Positions 16,643 to 26,543 are shown, numbered from the stretch's first letter. The stretch: DNA of 64,000 nt from Pyrococcus furiosus DSM 3638 (GCF_000007305.1 NC_003413.1:1359318-1423317), one strand, 5' to 3'. Program-made: numbers and translations. The notes: generated by a model not told the origin, from the sequence alone.

Positions 16643-17797
16643 ATTACTTCTCTCTTTCCTTTTTATAAAATACCCATTTTCGTATTTAATGCTGGGGGTG
16701 ATTCTCTCCACTATATGAGGCTTTCTTAAAACGCTCTCCAATCTTTTTTCATGGGCAATAAATCCCCTCCTAAACCACCTGGGGTAAGGAGTCAAGTTTT
16801 CTCTACAGAGAAGCTCTTCTCTTCTGCATCTCTCCCAGAGATCTTCCCCTTTTGCTTTCCCATTCTCCACTATCTCAAGATACAAATCCCATAGGGTAGG
16901 CCTTCTACTTATGTACTCGACATCAAAGAATGCCATCCCACAACAATCTACATTTAAGGGGGTATGGAATTCGAAAAGGCCCTCTTTACAAGTTGAAAAA
17001 GCCAAACCCTCCTTTTCTGCTTTGATAGAAAATTCGCGAGCAATAGAGAGTCTATAATCAAGTGGAGGATGAAGTAATGGAGCTTCCTCTGTTGAAGTCC
17101 CTGGGAGATAAGATTCCCATTCCCTCTTGTAGATATCTTCACCTGGGAACAACTTTGAAAATAGTGGAAGTAATTCTTTCTCAATTCTTAAAAACTCTAA
17201 GATAATCATCCTTGCTCCTGCTGAAGCTATTTCTTCAATGAAAGTATGTATATCTCGTATCCACCCAGGAACAAATGGTTGAACCCTTACAATTGTGGGA
17301 ACCCCAGCCCTAGAAAGCCTCTCGATTAGTTCTAGCCGTTGTCCAGGGGAAGGAGAAAAGGGCTCTAAAACTTTCGTTTCTTCCAATGTTGGTAGAGAAA
17401 CTTGAACTACCACCAGCCCTTCTTCAGCTAACCTTTCTATCGTTTTTATGTGCTTCTCTCTGGGAATTAGCTTAGTATTGATAATTACTGGAACCTTCTC
17501 CTTAAGCGCGAGTTTCAAGAATTTAAGTGTAATTTTTCCTTCGCCCTGAAAGGGATCACTGAGAGTAGATACTCTTATGGGAGTAATTGCCAAGCCTTCC
17601 CTTATTATTCCACCAAGCATTTTTATTAGCTTAAGAGATTCCCATAGGGGCTTCTCTTTTCCATGGGCTCCTCTATACCAACGTGCATAGCAGTAAATAC
17701 ATCCAACAGAGCAAGTACTAAACAATTCTCCCCTGAGTATGCTGTGGCATAAAGAACTGACGTAACTACTTGGGCCTATTATTGGAGAGAATCTCAT
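16619..17797 (-). CDS. radical SAM protein with extra C-terminal cysteines (SplB-like)
   Basis: About 392 residues. The cluster motif [15 protein letters not shown] (CX3CX2C) lies near residue 25, followed by strands typical of a partial TIM barrel. It belongs with the spore-photolyase-like/COG1533 type of radical SAM proteins. The C-terminal third has further cysteines ([21 protein letters not shown]) that could hold an additional iron-sulfur cluster. The ATG at 17797 is preferred over an in-frame TTG at 17839 because the latter lies in the divergent promoter region. Its 3' end overlaps the decayed tail of the GltPh-like gene. The substrate is unknown; the name DNA photolyase should not be taken literally. 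Confidence 0.75.
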   Translation of the reverse strand: MRFSPIIGPSSYVSSLCHSILRGELFSTCSVGCIYCYARWYRGAHGKEKPLWESLKLIKMLGGIIREGLAITPIRVSTLSDPFQGEGKITLKFLKLALKEKVPVIINTKLIPREKHIKTIERLAEEGLVVVQVSLPTLEETKVLEPFSPSPGQRLELIERLSRAGVPTIVRVQPFVPGWIRDIHTFIEEIASAGARMIILEFLRIEKELLPLFSKLFPGEDIYKREWESYLPGTSTEEAPLLHPPLDYRLSIAREFSIKAEKEGLAFSTCKEGLFEFHTPLNVDCCGMAFFDVEYISRRPTLWDLYLEIVENGKAKGEDLWERCRREELLCRENLTPYPRWFRRGFIAHEKRLESVLRKPHIVERITPSIKYENGYFIKRKERSNSGYNSFF

Positions 17798-17859
17798 CAG
17801 CAAATTTAAAGAGTGGAAAGTTTTTATTCCTTTTGACAAAACATATGAGGGGATTACAC

Positions 17860-18441
17860 ATGGGAGTATACATCTTTAAGCCCGAAGACTTGGTTAGGTA
17901 CGAGGTCATAACTCAAGAGTGCTTGGAAAAGCTAAAAGAGAAGATTCTTAGGAAAGAAGACATCATTATCGTAGGAGGACCAAGAGCGGGAAAAACTAAA
18001 CTCATAGAGGCATTGACATTCCTAATCCCAGAGAACTGGAAAATAGGTGTGATAACTGCCTATAACGAATTTAAGCCCTTTAAAGGCAATATTTATGTGA
18101 TAAATACTGAATTTGACGGTAGAACAGTTGAAGAAAGGACTTCTGAAGTAATTGAAAAGATAAAGGAAATAGATCCAGACTATGTAATAGTTGATACGCT
18201 TCATACGATAGATGTTCCCAGGATTCTTAAGGAACTCATAGATAGTTATGGGTTTATAGTGACTTCTTTGGCTCTTTCAAGAGACCTCTTAAGCGAGATA
18301 GTGCATTGGCTGAGAATTGATGAAGAAATATTGGGGAAGTTTGACGTCGTTATAGAATTGTACAGAGACATACAAACCGGGCATAGAAAAGTCAATGCAA
18401 TATATGAAATAAAGGATGAAAAGTTGGAAAAGATATGCTAA
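17860..18441 (+). CDS. small P-loop ATPase related to GspE/PilT-type proteins
   Basis: About 193 residues. It has a Walker A motif (GGPRAGKTK) near residue 40 and a Walker B-like strand DPDYVIVDTLHT near 105, with the general look of the C-terminal ATPase domain of type II/IV secretion or archaellum motors, but it lacks the N-terminal domain of those proteins. The ATG at 17860 has GAGGGGAT upstream; an ATG at 17845 is the alternative. It stands alone and divergent from a radical SAM gene, converging with an aminotransferase. The function is unknown; an orphan regulator or motor-like ATPase are both possible. Confidence 0.65.
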   Translation: MGVYIFKPEDLVRYEVITQECLEKLKEKILRKEDIIIVGGPRAGKTKLIEALTFLIPENWKIGVITAYNEFKPFKGNIYVINTEFDGRTVEERTSEVIEKIKEIDPDYVIVDTLHTIDVPRILKELIDSYGFIVTSLALSRDLLSEIVHWLRIDEEILGKFDVVIELYRDIQTGHRKVNAIYEIKDEKLEKIC

Positions 18442-19589
18442 GCTATTCCTTTTTCTCTCTTAAGCTCCTCAATTACTTCTCTTAGGTTATCAAGCATCTC
18501 TCTTATGTCATCGAAAGTCATATATCCCATGTGACCGATTCTAAAGGTTATCTCCTTTACGCTTCCATAACCCTTTGCCAGCTCAAAGCCCCTCTTTCTC
18601 ATTGCCTCATACACTTCATCACCCTTTATCCCAGGTGGAGTAAGTACTGCTGTAATCGTTGGACTCTCATATCCAGGCTCCGCAAGGATTCCAAGGCCGA
18701 TTTCCTTAACTCCTTCCCTCACCATCTTTGCTCTCTTTTCGTACATCTCTAGCCACTTCTCTTTTCCACCCATCTTTTCAATGATTCTGAGAACAACGTT
18801 TAGGCCAAATACTTGAGGCATTGGTGGGGTCGAAGGTGTTGACTCCTTTTCCTTCAGATACTTCACATAGAGTGGAATGTCAAAGTACCATCCCCTTTCA
18901 GGCATTTTCTCAGCTATCTCCAAGAACCTCTCGCTGAAGACCCCAATAGCCAATCCTGGAGGAACACCGAAGGCCTTCTGAGAGCTTGAGAACACTACAT
19001 CTAAATCCCACTTGTCAAACTTTATATCTGCCCCACCCATAGCAGAAACAGCATCGACAAACACTAACTTATCGTGCTCCTTTGCAACTTTTGCGAGTTC
19101 TGGAAGTGGGTTGAGAACTCCAGTTGAGGTTTCGTTGTAGGTGATCGTCACGGCCTCAACATCTGGATTCTTCCTTAGTGCATCATCGAGCTCTTCAGGC
19201 TTAACAGCCTTCCCTGGGTCTTTTTGTAGAACAACAGCTTTTCTACCATTAGACTCAACGACTTCCTTGTATCTTTTTCCAAATGCTCCAATTATAGTTA
19301 CGAGAACCTTTCCACCTTTACTAACTCCGTTTCTTATGCTAGCCTCCATTATTCCTGTTCCAGAGCTTGGAACTAGGAGTACTTCTCCCTTCTCCGCTTC
19401 GAGGAAGTTTTTAAGCCTCTTAACTGTATCAACGTGAACAGCCCTATACTCTTTGGATCTGTGGCTAAACATCTGAACTTTCATTATCTCGAGAACTTCC
19501 GGGAAACAGGCAACAGGACCCGCTGTGAAAAGCTTGTACTTAGGTTTCACAAGCTCGTAAACTTCTTTAAATGCCTCTTCAAACTCCAT
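18438..19589 (-). CDS. class V aminotransferase (serine/aspartate-pyruvate or -glyoxylate type)
   Basis: A 383-residue PLP enzyme. The active-site lysine is in SSSQKAFGVPPGLAIG (about residue 200), and the Asp that holds the PLP pyridine nitrogen is in VFVDAVSAMGG. The N-terminal FTAGPVACFPEVLE and SHRSKEYRAVH motifs are typical of the alanine-glyoxylate/serine-pyruvate group. It probably moves amino groups between serine, alanine or aspartate and an oxoacid. Its stop overlaps the convergent P-loop gene by four bases. The substrate cannot be assigned with certainty from sequence. Confidence 0.85.
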   Translation of the reverse strand: MEFEEAFKEVYELVKPKYKLFTAGPVACFPEVLEIMKVQMFSHRSKEYRAVHVDTVKRLKNFLEAEKGEVLLVPSSGTGIMEASIRNGVSKGGKVLVTIIGAFGKRYKEVVESNGRKAVVLQKDPGKAVKPEELDDALRKNPDVEAVTITYNETSTGVLNPLPELAKVAKEHDKLVFVDAVSAMGGADIKFDKWDLDVVFSSSQKAFGVPPGLAIGVFSERFLEIAEKMPERGWYFDIPLYVKYLKEKESTPSTPPMPQVFGLNVVLRIIEKMGGKEKWLEMYEKRAKMVREGVKEIGLGILAEPGYESPTITAVLTPPGIKGDEVYEAMRKRGFELAKGYGSVKEITFRIGHMGYMTFDDIREMLDNLREVIEELKREKGIA

Positions 19590-19653
19590 CTAAACCACCT
19601 CGACGTAAATGTTATTTTACAGGTATAAAAATACTATGGTGGGGAAGTTGGCC

Positions 19654-20304
19654 ATGCTTCAATTAATAAATAAGGATGTGTTAAATAAAATAAAAGAGGA
19701 GCTCGAAAGATATGAGGTGAAACTAGGAGATTTCTTAACCAAAGGAACTACAAGCATCATATTTTTGGGAAAATACAGAGGAAAAGATGTCGTTGTTAAA
19801 GTCAGCAGGGATGATTCCCCCCGTAAAAATCTAAAGAAAGAAGCTGAAATTTTGAGGCATTTAAGGGGAAGAGAAATAACAGGTGATTTAATCTTGTATA
19901 CAACGGTGGGGGGAAGAGAAATTTTAGTAAGGGAATATGTTCCAGGAGAGCCAGTACTGTTAGTGACCCCCAGCAAAAAACACATACTAAAAATAGCTGG
20001 AAAAACGTTTGTCTTAGATAAGCTAGGAATAGACCATGGACAAATTCAGGGAGGAAAACATATCCTTCTTACATCAAATGATGTGTATATAATAGACTTT
20101 GAAAAAGGGAGTTTAACTAGGAAAACTAGAAACTTAACTTCCGCCCTCTCCATGCTATTTATTGGCAATAATTCAATTTCAAAGAGAGTTAGGGAAAAAT
20201 TTGACATCGATGAAGAATTTATTAGAGAGTTAAAGCTTAGACTCAGAGAGTACAAAGAGAAAAAAGAAATCAGGGGTTTATTTGACTTATTGTCGATCCT
20301 TTAG
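19654..20304 (+). CDS. predicted RIO-like/COG2112 protein kinase
   Basis: About 216 residues with a compact kinase fold: glycine-rich loop KGTTSIIFLGKY, the ATP-anchoring Lys in VVVKVS, a helix Glu in KKEAEILRHL, a catalytic loop GIDHGQIQGG and a metal-binding DFEKG in place of DFG. The activation segment and C-lobe are short. This matches the small archaeal putative Ser/Thr kinases of the COG2112 type. I chose ATG 19654 (GGTGGGG upstream); ATGs at 19609 and 19636 are in frame. Partners are unknown. It is divergent from the aminotransferase and converges with a small membrane protein. Confidence 0.72.
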   Translation: MLQLINKDVLNKIKEELERYEVKLGDFLTKGTTSIIFLGKYRGKDVVVKVSRDDSPRKNLKKEAEILRHLRGREITGDLILYTTVGGREILVREYVPGEPVLLVTPSKKHILKIAGKTFVLDKLGIDHGQIQGGKHILLTSNDVYIIDFEKGSLTRKTRNLTSALSMLFIGNNSISKRVREKFDIDEEFIRELKLRLREYKEKKEIRGLFDLLSIL

Positions 20305-20583
20305 TAAAAACAGAATTGGAAGAACCAACCCAATAAGCAAAACTACCCACCTGGGATCAATGAAAAGGCTCACAAAAACGATTACAAAAACTACAAAAGA
20401 TGTCGCAAACAAAAATTCCTTATCAAATACTCTCGATTTTGGGATTACATTTTCTTTAATGGCAATATACGAAAAATATATGGGGATTCCTAGGGAAGGA
20501 ATTAAAAGGGCAATTAAATTCTTTGTTATAATCACCAATCCTATCCCCAGTCCGAATAATAACAGAGCAACTTTCCCAATCAT
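20287..20583 (-). CDS. small multi-span membrane protein
   Basis: A 98-residue, highly hydrophobic protein with four likely membrane segments (residues about 3-30, 32-46, 55-72 and 76-93) and almost no soluble part. The start has GGGGGAAC just upstream. The 3' end overlaps the convergent kinase gene by 18 bases. No family recognised; such short membrane proteins are common and poorly characterised in Thermococcales. Confidence 0.6.
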   Translation of the reverse strand: MIGKVALLLFGLGIGLVIITKNLIALLIPSLGIPIYFSYIAIKENVIPKSRVFDKEFLFATSFVVFVIVFVSLFIDPRWVVLLIGLVLPILFLLKDRQ

Positions 20584-20611
20584 ATGTTCCCCCTAGAGAA
20601 GCAAACTTTAA

Positions 20612-20803
<192 letters not shown>

Positions 20804-21130
20804 TTACGACTTCAGCATGTTTAAAACGTCCTCTATTGTTTCTATTCCCTTTTCCAGTAACTTTTCTCCTTTTTCCGTAAGTCTATAGTACTTTCTCGAA
20901 GGTCTTCCTGCTTCACTTTCGTGCCATTCTGAGGATACATAACCTCCTTCTTCCAGCCTATATAGAACTACATATGAGCTCACGGTAGCTGGTTCAAAGC
21001 CGAATCTCTTTTTTAGCTCGTTTCTGATTTCATACGCATACATTGGCCTGTCCTTGAGCAACTTTAGTATGTACATCCACAACATTTCTTTCGTGAGTTT
21101 ATCCCTAAGTCTGAGTATAGGCTCCTCCAT
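20804..21130 (-). CDS. PadR-family transcriptional regulator
   Basis: About 108 residues with a winged helix. The segment MYAYEIRNELKKRFG, then SSYVVLYRLEEGGYV, then GRPSRKYYRLTEKGEKLL is the PadR signature, with the wing around the Tyr-Tyr-Arg-Leu-Thr strand. The ATG at 21130 has GGTGATA upstream; a longer frame beginning at 21283 overlaps the mutase gene end and has no good ribosome site. A C-terminal helix (about 90-108) would dimerise. It follows the methylmalonyl-CoA mutase gene on the same strand, so it might respond to a related metabolite, but this is inference. Confidence 0.85.
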   Translation of the reverse strand: MEEPILRLRDKLTKEMLWMYILKLLKDRPMYAYEIRNELKKRFGFEPATVSSYVVLYRLEEGGYVSSEWHESEAGRPSRKYYRLTEKGEKLLEKGIETIEDVLNMLKS

Positions 21131-21254
21131 TTTTATCACCTTCGATGAAATATATTCTCTCACCATAAAACATATCTTATTAAAATATTTTTCGGTTACC
21201 CAATACTTGAAGTGAATAAAAATGCTTGAAAAGTTGACAAAAAAGAAAGAAACA

Positions 21255-22943
21255 TCAGAAGATAAGGGGAGCCCTGTATTCACCCCAAACTTCTCTTAGT
21301 ACGTCAGTAACCTCTTGGAGAGTTGCTAAGTGCTTGTGGGCCTCAATAATGTATGGCATTAAGTTCACATCTTCTTTTTCAGCTGCATTTCTAAGCTTAT
21401 CTAAGGTCTCCTGAACCTTCTTGTTGTCTCTTTCACTTCTCAGCTTCTTCAACCTTGCAATCTGCTTCTCTCTAATGCTTGGATCAACTTTTAGAATTTC
21501 AACCTCTATGGGCTCATCACTTACAAATGCATTGACTCCAACGATTATCCTCTTGCCCTCTTCAATTTCTTTCTGGTATTTATATGCCGCCTCGGCGATC
21601 TCCTTTTGGATGTAACCTCTCTCAATTGCCCTCATCATTCCACCCATCTTCTGGATCTTCTCAATGTATTTGAGTGCCTCTTCATAGATGTGGTCTGTAA
21701 GCCACTCAATGTAATAGGCACCTCCCAGGGGATCCACAGTATCAACAACACCACTTTCGTAAGCTATAATCTGTTGAGTTCTTAGGGCTATTCTTACACT
21801 CTTCTCGGTTGGTAATGAAAGTGCCTCATCATAGCTGTTGGTGTGCAGACTCTGAGTTCCTCCCAATACTGCGGCTAGAGCTTGGATTGCAACTCTAACA
21901 ATGTTATTCTCTGGTTGCTGAGCTGTTAGAGTTGAACCAGCTGTCTGAGTGTGGAACCTAAGCATCATTGACCTGGGATTCTTAGCGTTGAACCATTCTT
22001 TCATAATGTAAGCCCACAATCTTCTAGCAGCCCTAAACTTAGCTATCTCTTCGAGGAAGTTGTTGTGTGCGGCAAAGAAGAAGCTCAACCTTGGAGCAAA
22101 CTTGTCAACATCCATTCCCCTCTCGATTACTGCTTTTACGTATTCTATACCATCTGCAAGAGTGAATGCAACTTCCTGGACTGCGTTTGCTCCAGCCTCT
22201 CTGATGTGGTAACCGCTAATGCTTATCGGGTTCCACTTTGGAACATTCTCAGCACAATACATGATTATATCAGTTGTAAGCCTCATGCTAGGCTGAGGTG
22301 GGAATATGTAAGTTCCTCTCGCAATATACTCCTTCAAGATGTCGTTCTGAACAGTTCCCCTAAGAACATGTTGAGGAACACCCTGCTTTTCGGCCACTAG
22401 AATATACATTGCCAGCAAGTTGGCCGCAGTTGCGTTAATTGTCATCGATGTAGATACTTTATCTAAGGGTATTCCATCAAATAGTATCTCCATATCCCAG
22501 AGTGAATCTATAGCAACCCCTACCTTCCCAACTTCTCCCTCGGCCAAGGGATGATCTGAATCATAACCGAGTTGAGTTGGTAAGTCAAAGGCTACGCTTA
22601 ACCCAGTCTGCCCTTGGCTTAAGAGGTACTTGTACCTTTTGTTTGACTCTTCCGCTGTAGCATATCCAGCATACTGCCTCATTGTCCATATTCTACCTCT
22701 GTACATCGTTGCATAAACTCCTCTTGTGAAGGGGTACTCCCCTGGGAAACCAAGCTTTTCCATGTAATCCCAATCTTCGCCAAGATCAGCTGGAGTGTAT
22801 ACCCTCTTAATTTCAAATCCATCATCCGTCATGAACTTTTCTTTCCTCTCAGGAGCTTTTTCGAGGAACTTCTTCACAGTAGTCTCTTCCCAGCGCTTCT
22901 CTTCCTCTCTAATCTTCTTTAGTGCCTCTTTATCAAACGTCAT
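21255..22943 (-). CDS. methylmalonyl-CoA mutase, large (substrate-binding) subunit
   Basis: A 562-residue protein with the (beta/alpha)8 barrel of the mutase alpha chain: [54 protein letters not shown] and [17 protein letters not shown] are all standard. The cobalamin-binding domain is not present, so a separate small subunit must supply it; none is in the window. The enzyme interconverts (R)-methylmalonyl-CoA and succinyl-CoA. The ATG at 22943 has GGGTGATA upstream. Confidence 0.93.
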   Translation of the reverse strand: MTFDKEALKKIREEEKRWEETTVKKFLEKAPERKEKFMTDDGFEIKRVYTPADLGEDWDYMEKLGFPGEYPFTRGVYATMYRGRIWTMRQYAGYATAEESNKRYKYLLSQGQTGLSVAFDLPTQLGYDSDHPLAEGEVGKVGVAIDSLWDMEILFDGIPLDKVSTSMTINATAANLLAMYILVAEKQGVPQHVLRGTVQNDILKEYIARGTYIFPPQPSMRLTTDIIMYCAENVPKWNPISISGYHIREAGANAVQEVAFTLADGIEYVKAVIERGMDVDKFAPRLSFFFAAHNNFLEEIAKFRAARRLWAYIMKEWFNAKNPRSMMLRFHTQTAGSTLTAQQPENNIVRVAIQALAAVLGGTQSLHTNSYDEALSLPTEKSVRIALRTQQIIAYESGVVDTVDPLGGAYYIEWLTDHIYEEALKYIEKIQKMGGMMRAIERGYIQKEIAEAAYKYQKEIEEGKRIIVGVNAFVSDEPIEVEILKVDPSIREKQIARLKKLRSERDNKKVQETLDKLRNAAEKEDVNLMPYIIEAHKHLATLQEVTDVLREVWGEYRAPLIF

Positions 22944-23089
22944 AATTATCACCCAAGAACATCTTAGATATTTTACCTATAAAAAACTTTACAAACCTAA
23001 AGTTCATAGCTGGCTTTTTTATCCACTTCTTCAACTCTCATATCTCAGCTAATTTCTCAGAGACACCAAAAAGCTTTAAGCACTTAATT

Positions 23090-23533
23090 ATGATTCCTCA
23101 AGCACACCTCAAAGTTCTTTACAAGATTTATGATAAGCCTAGTAAAACAGATGTGAAGTGGACTATTACAGGAAGCTTAGGTTTTGCACTGCAAGGCGTT
23201 CCCATTGAGCCTCACGACATCGATATTCAGACCAATAAGGAGGGAGCATGCAAAATTGAAGAGCTATTTTCTGAATTCGTAATTGAGCCAGTTAAATTTA
23301 AAGAAAGTGATAAAATCTGATCTCACTTTGGCGCACTGCTAATTGACAACATTAAAGTTGAAATAATGGGAAACATTCAAAAGAAAGTCGGAAATAAATG
23401 AGAGTCCCAGTAGACATTTGTATAAAGGTATGGATATCAAGCATGTCAAGAGATAGGGAGAATTAAAAAGGCAGAATTCTTGAAAAAGTTGAGGTTTAAA
23501 AAATATGTTAAAAACAACACTTTTTATGTTTAG
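23090..23533 (+). pseudogene. nucleotidyltransferase-like gene, decayed
   Basis: The first 76 residues resemble a small nucleotidyltransferase: WTITGSLGFALQGVP, then a Asp-Ile-Asp-Ile-Gln metal motif near residue 45. A stop at 23318-23320 interrupts it, yet coding-like sequence continues directly (SHFGALLIDNIKVEIMGNIQ) and, after another stop and a frame change, ends with YQACQEIGRIKKAEFLKKL to a stop at 23533. The pieces in order look like one 145-residue gene with at least two lesions. Its original substrate is unknown. Confidence 0.7.
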
Positions 23534-23601
23534 AATTATATTTGAAGGTTTCAATAATCTTTATATGAACTAACTCCCAACTATATTCCTGGTGATATAA
23601 T

Positions 23602-24123
23602 ATGAGCGAAGAAGTTCAAGAAAGGATATGGATTCTAATAACTCCAGACAAATGTAGTGGATGTAGGCTATGTGAAGTCACCTGTTCTCTGGAACATGAG
23701 GGAATTATATGGCCAGAGGCCTCAAGAATCCGAGTATTTGAGCTCTTCCCAGGGATTAACGTTCCTCACACCTGTGTTCAATGCCCAGATTACCCTTGTG
23801 TAAATGCCTGTCCAACAAATGCCCTAAGCGTTGATGAAAAGACAGGAGCTGTTGTCGTTAATGAAGAAAAATGCATAACCTGTGGCGCATGTGTTCTTGC
23901 CTGTCCTGGGAAAGTCCCGAGGATACCAGCAGGAAAAGGAAGTGTAGTGATATGTGACCTCTGTGGTGGAAATCCAAAGTGTGTTGAGATATGTCATGAA
24001 GCAGGACATGATGCTCTGAAGATTGTTACAGGAAACTACAGGCCAATTTACAGAACTTTTGCCAAGGATCCACAGGAGAAAAGCCTTGATATAGCAAGAA
24101 AGGTCTTTGGAGAAGATTTCTGA
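23602..24123 (+). CDS. four-cluster ferredoxin-type partner of WOR5
   Basis: A 173-residue polyferredoxin with four cysteine groups: CSGCRLCEVTC, CVQCPDYPCVNACP, CITCGACVLACP and CDLCGGNPKCVEIC, as in HycB/DmsB-like electron transfer subunits. It should carry four [4Fe-4S] clusters. It precedes the tungsten oxidoreductase by 10 bases and matches the known about 19-kDa partner of P. furiosus WOR5 (PF1479 by memory). GGTGAT precedes the ATG and a TATA-like CTTTATATG lies near 23558-23566. No twin-arginine signal is present, so it is cytoplasmic. Confidence 0.9.
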   Translation: MSEEVQERIWILITPDKCSGCRLCEVTCSLEHEGIIWPEASRIRVFELFPGINVPHTCVQCPDYPCVNACPTNALSVDEKTGAVVVNEEKCITCGACVLACPGKVPRIPAGKGSVVICDLCGGNPKCVEICHEAGHDALKIVTGNYRPIYRTFAKDPQEKSLDIARKVFGEDF

Positions 24124-24133
24124 GGTGAGGAAA

Positions 24134-25882
24134 ATGTATGCATACAATGGAAAACTTCTCGATGTGGACTTAACTAGAGAAAAAGTTAAGGAAGTTGAAC
24201 TAAGTGAAGATGTTCTAAAAAAGTTCTACGGCGGTAGAGGACTAGGAACATATATTCTTTGGAAGGAGTTGGGAGAGAAGTGGGAAAAAGTTGACCCTCT
24301 TGGAGAAGAAAATCTCCTTTTGATCTTAACTGGGCCGCTAACAGGCTATTACCCAGGGATGAAGACTTCCATTGTTTCAAAATCTCCCGAAAGCAATGGA
24401 GTAGTTGGGAGTGTCCTAAGTAGCGAACTTGGATTAGAACTCAAGGCTGCAGGATACGATGGAATTATAATCAGAGGTAAAGCAAAATCCCCCGTATATC
24501 TCTTCATACACAACGATACTGTAGAGATAAGAGACGCAACAAAGTACTGGGGTATGGGTGGAATTGAGCTCTATAAAACCCTCTTAAAAGAGGTTCACGA
24601 AGAGATAAGGAAAAAAGAAAAGCTAAAAGGAGTTCCTAAGGAGCCAGCAATGATATACATAGGGAAAGGAGGTGAAAATAAAGTCCGGTTTGCCGCAATA
24701 ATGACAAAGCTAATGCACGCCGCTGGATATGGCGGTTACGGAGCCGTCATGGGTAGTAAAAATCTTAAGGCAGTTATTGCAAAGGGCAGTGGGCCCTTAC
24801 CAGAAGTTTATGATAAAGAAAAAATGAAAGTTCTTCTCAGAGAATTCTGGAAGGAGTTATTCTCAATGACCACCTTTAGAGAGTGGGGAACTGGTGCTGG
24901 AGGATACAGCGTAGGGCATGACCGGTCAAGTGAGCCGATAAGGAACTGGCAAGAGGAGTATCATGACAATGAAGAGATAAGCGTTGTCAACTTTGAGAAT
25001 AGAACGTGGATAAAGAAGTATTGGGCAGACTATGGATGTCCAGTCAACTGTATGAAGATTTCCTACCTAAGATACGGTCCCTACAAAGGTTCAATTAGCG
25101 ATGCCCCAGATTATGAGCTTCAAGCTTATATGGGGACAAACCTGGGAATATTTGAGCCAGAGAAAATTGTTTACCTTTCATACCTCGTTGATGAACTAGG
25201 TTTAGATGGGATAAACACCGGAAACATCTTGGGATTCGCAGCAGAGCTCTACCAAAGAGGAATTCTAACCAAAGAAGACCTTGGATTTGAGCTCAACTGG
25301 GGAGATGAAAAGGCGTTTGCAAAGCTTTTGCACCTGATAGTGGAAAAAGAAGGAATAGGAAAAATACTTGCAGAGGGAACCTACAGAGCAGCTCTAAAGA
25401 TTTCAGAAATTAAAGGAATCGATGTAACTAAGTATGCAGTTCACGTGAAGGGAATTGCTGTAGGAGCTCACGGAATAAGGAGCGAACTTGACTATACTAA
25501 AGACATAAGCTATGCAGTTTCGGTTCAAGGGGGCGATCACACCTCAACTGCAGCCCTTCCAGCAAAGGGATATACAGGAGAGCTAGTTGAAGCATTTTAT
25601 GACTCAGCGGTAATATGCAACTTCGTCACAAAGCCCGGGTTTGAGAAAATAATTGAGTTTGGAAATGCTCTCAGTGGATTCAACATTACTCCAGAGCAGT
25701 GGCTTAATGAAATTGGCCTAAGAATCATCCACCTTCAGAGAATACTCCTTCTCTTAGGCGGACCAGATGTGTATTGGGATCCAAGAAAAGACGACGACAA
25801 TCCACCAAGATTCTATGAACCACTCCCAAGTGTCCTGTCAAAGGAAAGGCACCCAACAGGAGGATATAAAGGCAAAGGTTAA
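24134..25882 (+). CDS. wor5: tungsten-containing aldehyde:ferredoxin oxidoreductase WOR5
   Basis: A 582-residue AOR-family enzyme. Start MYAYNGKLLDVDL with GGTGAGG upstream; the pterin-binding segments GGRGLGTYILWKEL and GPLTGYYPGMKTS are visible. The cluster cysteines are in DYGCPVNCMK and the late SAVICNF. It oxidises aldehydes to acids with ferredoxin as acceptor; published P. furiosus WOR5 has a broad aldehyde range and forms a complex with the ferredoxin encoded upstream. Unusual: just beyond its stop, in the +1 frame, lies a typical AOR-family C-terminal tail (see 25860-26006), so the protein may be truncated by a single-base change. Confidence 0.92.
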   Translation: MYAYNGKLLDVDLTREKVKEVELSEDVLKKFYGGRGLGTYILWKELGEKWEKVDPLGEENLLLILTGPLTGYYPGMKTSIVSKSPESNGVVGSVLSSELGLELKAAGYDGIIIRGKAKSPVYLFIHNDTVEIRDATKYWGMGGIELYKTLLKEVHEEIRKKEKLKGVPKEPAMIYIGKGGENKVRFAAIMTKLMHAAGYGGYGAVMGSKNLKAVIAKGSGPLPEVYDKEKMKVLLREFWKELFSMTTFREWGTGAGGYSVGHDRSSEPIRNWQEEYHDNEEISVVNFENRTWIKKYWADYGCPVNCMKISYLRYGPYKGSISDAPDYELQAYMGTNLGIFEPEKIVYLSYLVDELGLDGINTGNILGFAAELYQRGILTKEDLGFELNWGDEKAFAKLLHLIVEKEGIGKILAEGTYRAALKISEIKGIDVTKYAVHVKGIAVGAHGIRSELDYTKDISYAVSVQGGDHTSTAALPAKGYTGELVEAFYDSAVICNFVTKPGFEKIIEFGNALSGFNITPEQWLNEIGLRIIHLQRILLLLGGPDVYWDPRKDDDNPPRFYEPLPSVLSKERHPTGGYKGKG

Positions 25883-26006
25883 GCAATATTATGAGGAAAT
25901 TGGCTACGACGAACATGGAATTCCAAAGGAGGAAGTTTTGGAAGAGCTTGGCATTGGCGAGGCCAAAAGGGAAGTTAAGAGGATTAAGAAGCGCCTAAAT
26001 CTTTAA
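25860..26006 (+). pseudogene. wor5: displaced C-terminal tail of WOR5
   Basis: In the +1 frame relative to wor5 this stretch encodes VKQYYEEIGYDEHGIPKEEV followed by a short acidic-basic helix, closely like the Tyr-Tyr-x-x-x-Gly-Trp/Tyr-Asp-x-x-Gly-Ile/Val-Pro tail found at the end of AOR-family enzymes. Removing one G near 25877-25878 fuses it with WOR5 (GGYKGK-VKQYYEE), giving about 623 residues. It has no ribosome site of its own. Confidence 0.65.
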
Positions 26007-26078
26007 TTTTTCCTTTTAAACCTTTGGTTTAAATGAGCTTTTTAAGGCTTTATTGACAAAAAATATACGGTGATCTTT

Positions 26079-26510
26079 ATGGTGGAGTACAAAGACATGA
26101 CAATTAAAGTTGTCGGAGAAAGGCTTTCCCCAACTAAAATGAAGGTCAAAGCTGGAGACTTTGAGATAATGATGGATAAAGTTAATGGAGAAGCTCCAAG
26201 TCCAATCGATTATGTCCTTGCAGCTCTCGCTGGCTGTATTAACATTGTCGCAACTCTGGTAGCTAAGGACATGGGGATAAACATAGAAGACTTAACTGTG
26301 GAGGTAGAAGGTGTATTCAACCCAGGTAAGCTTTATGGTAAAGGAAACGAAAGGGCAGGATATAAGGAGATTAAAGTCAAAATTAAAGTAAAGAGTGACG
26401 CTGATGAAGAAACACTCAAAAAGTGGCTTGAACAAGTAGAGGCACGCTGTCCAGTTAGTGATAATCTAGCAAACCCAACTCCCCTAAATATTGAAGTTGA
26501 GAGGTATTAA
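26079..26510 (+). CDS. OsmC/Ohr-family protein
   Basis: A protein of about 143 residues. The fold shows in APSPIDYVLAALAGCINIVATLVAKDM, where Cys is the first peroxidatic residue on the long helix, and in the C-terminal VEARCPVSDNLANPTP with the second Cys. This two-Cys layout is that of OsmC-type thiol peroxidases; it probably reduces organic hydroperoxides. The chosen ATG at 26079 has CGGTGATC upstream. It lies two genes after WOR5 and directly before a ubiquitin-like protein. Confidence 0.87.
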   Translation: MVEYKDMTIKVVGERLSPTKMKVKAGDFEIMMDKVNGEAPSPIDYVLAALAGCINIVATLVAKDMGINIEDLTVEVEGVFNPGKLYGKGNERAGYKEIKVKIKVKSDADEETLKKWLEQVEARCPVSDNLANPTPLNIEVERY

Positions 26511-26543
26511 GTGTCTTCTTATATTTCTTTCAGGTGCCTGGGG

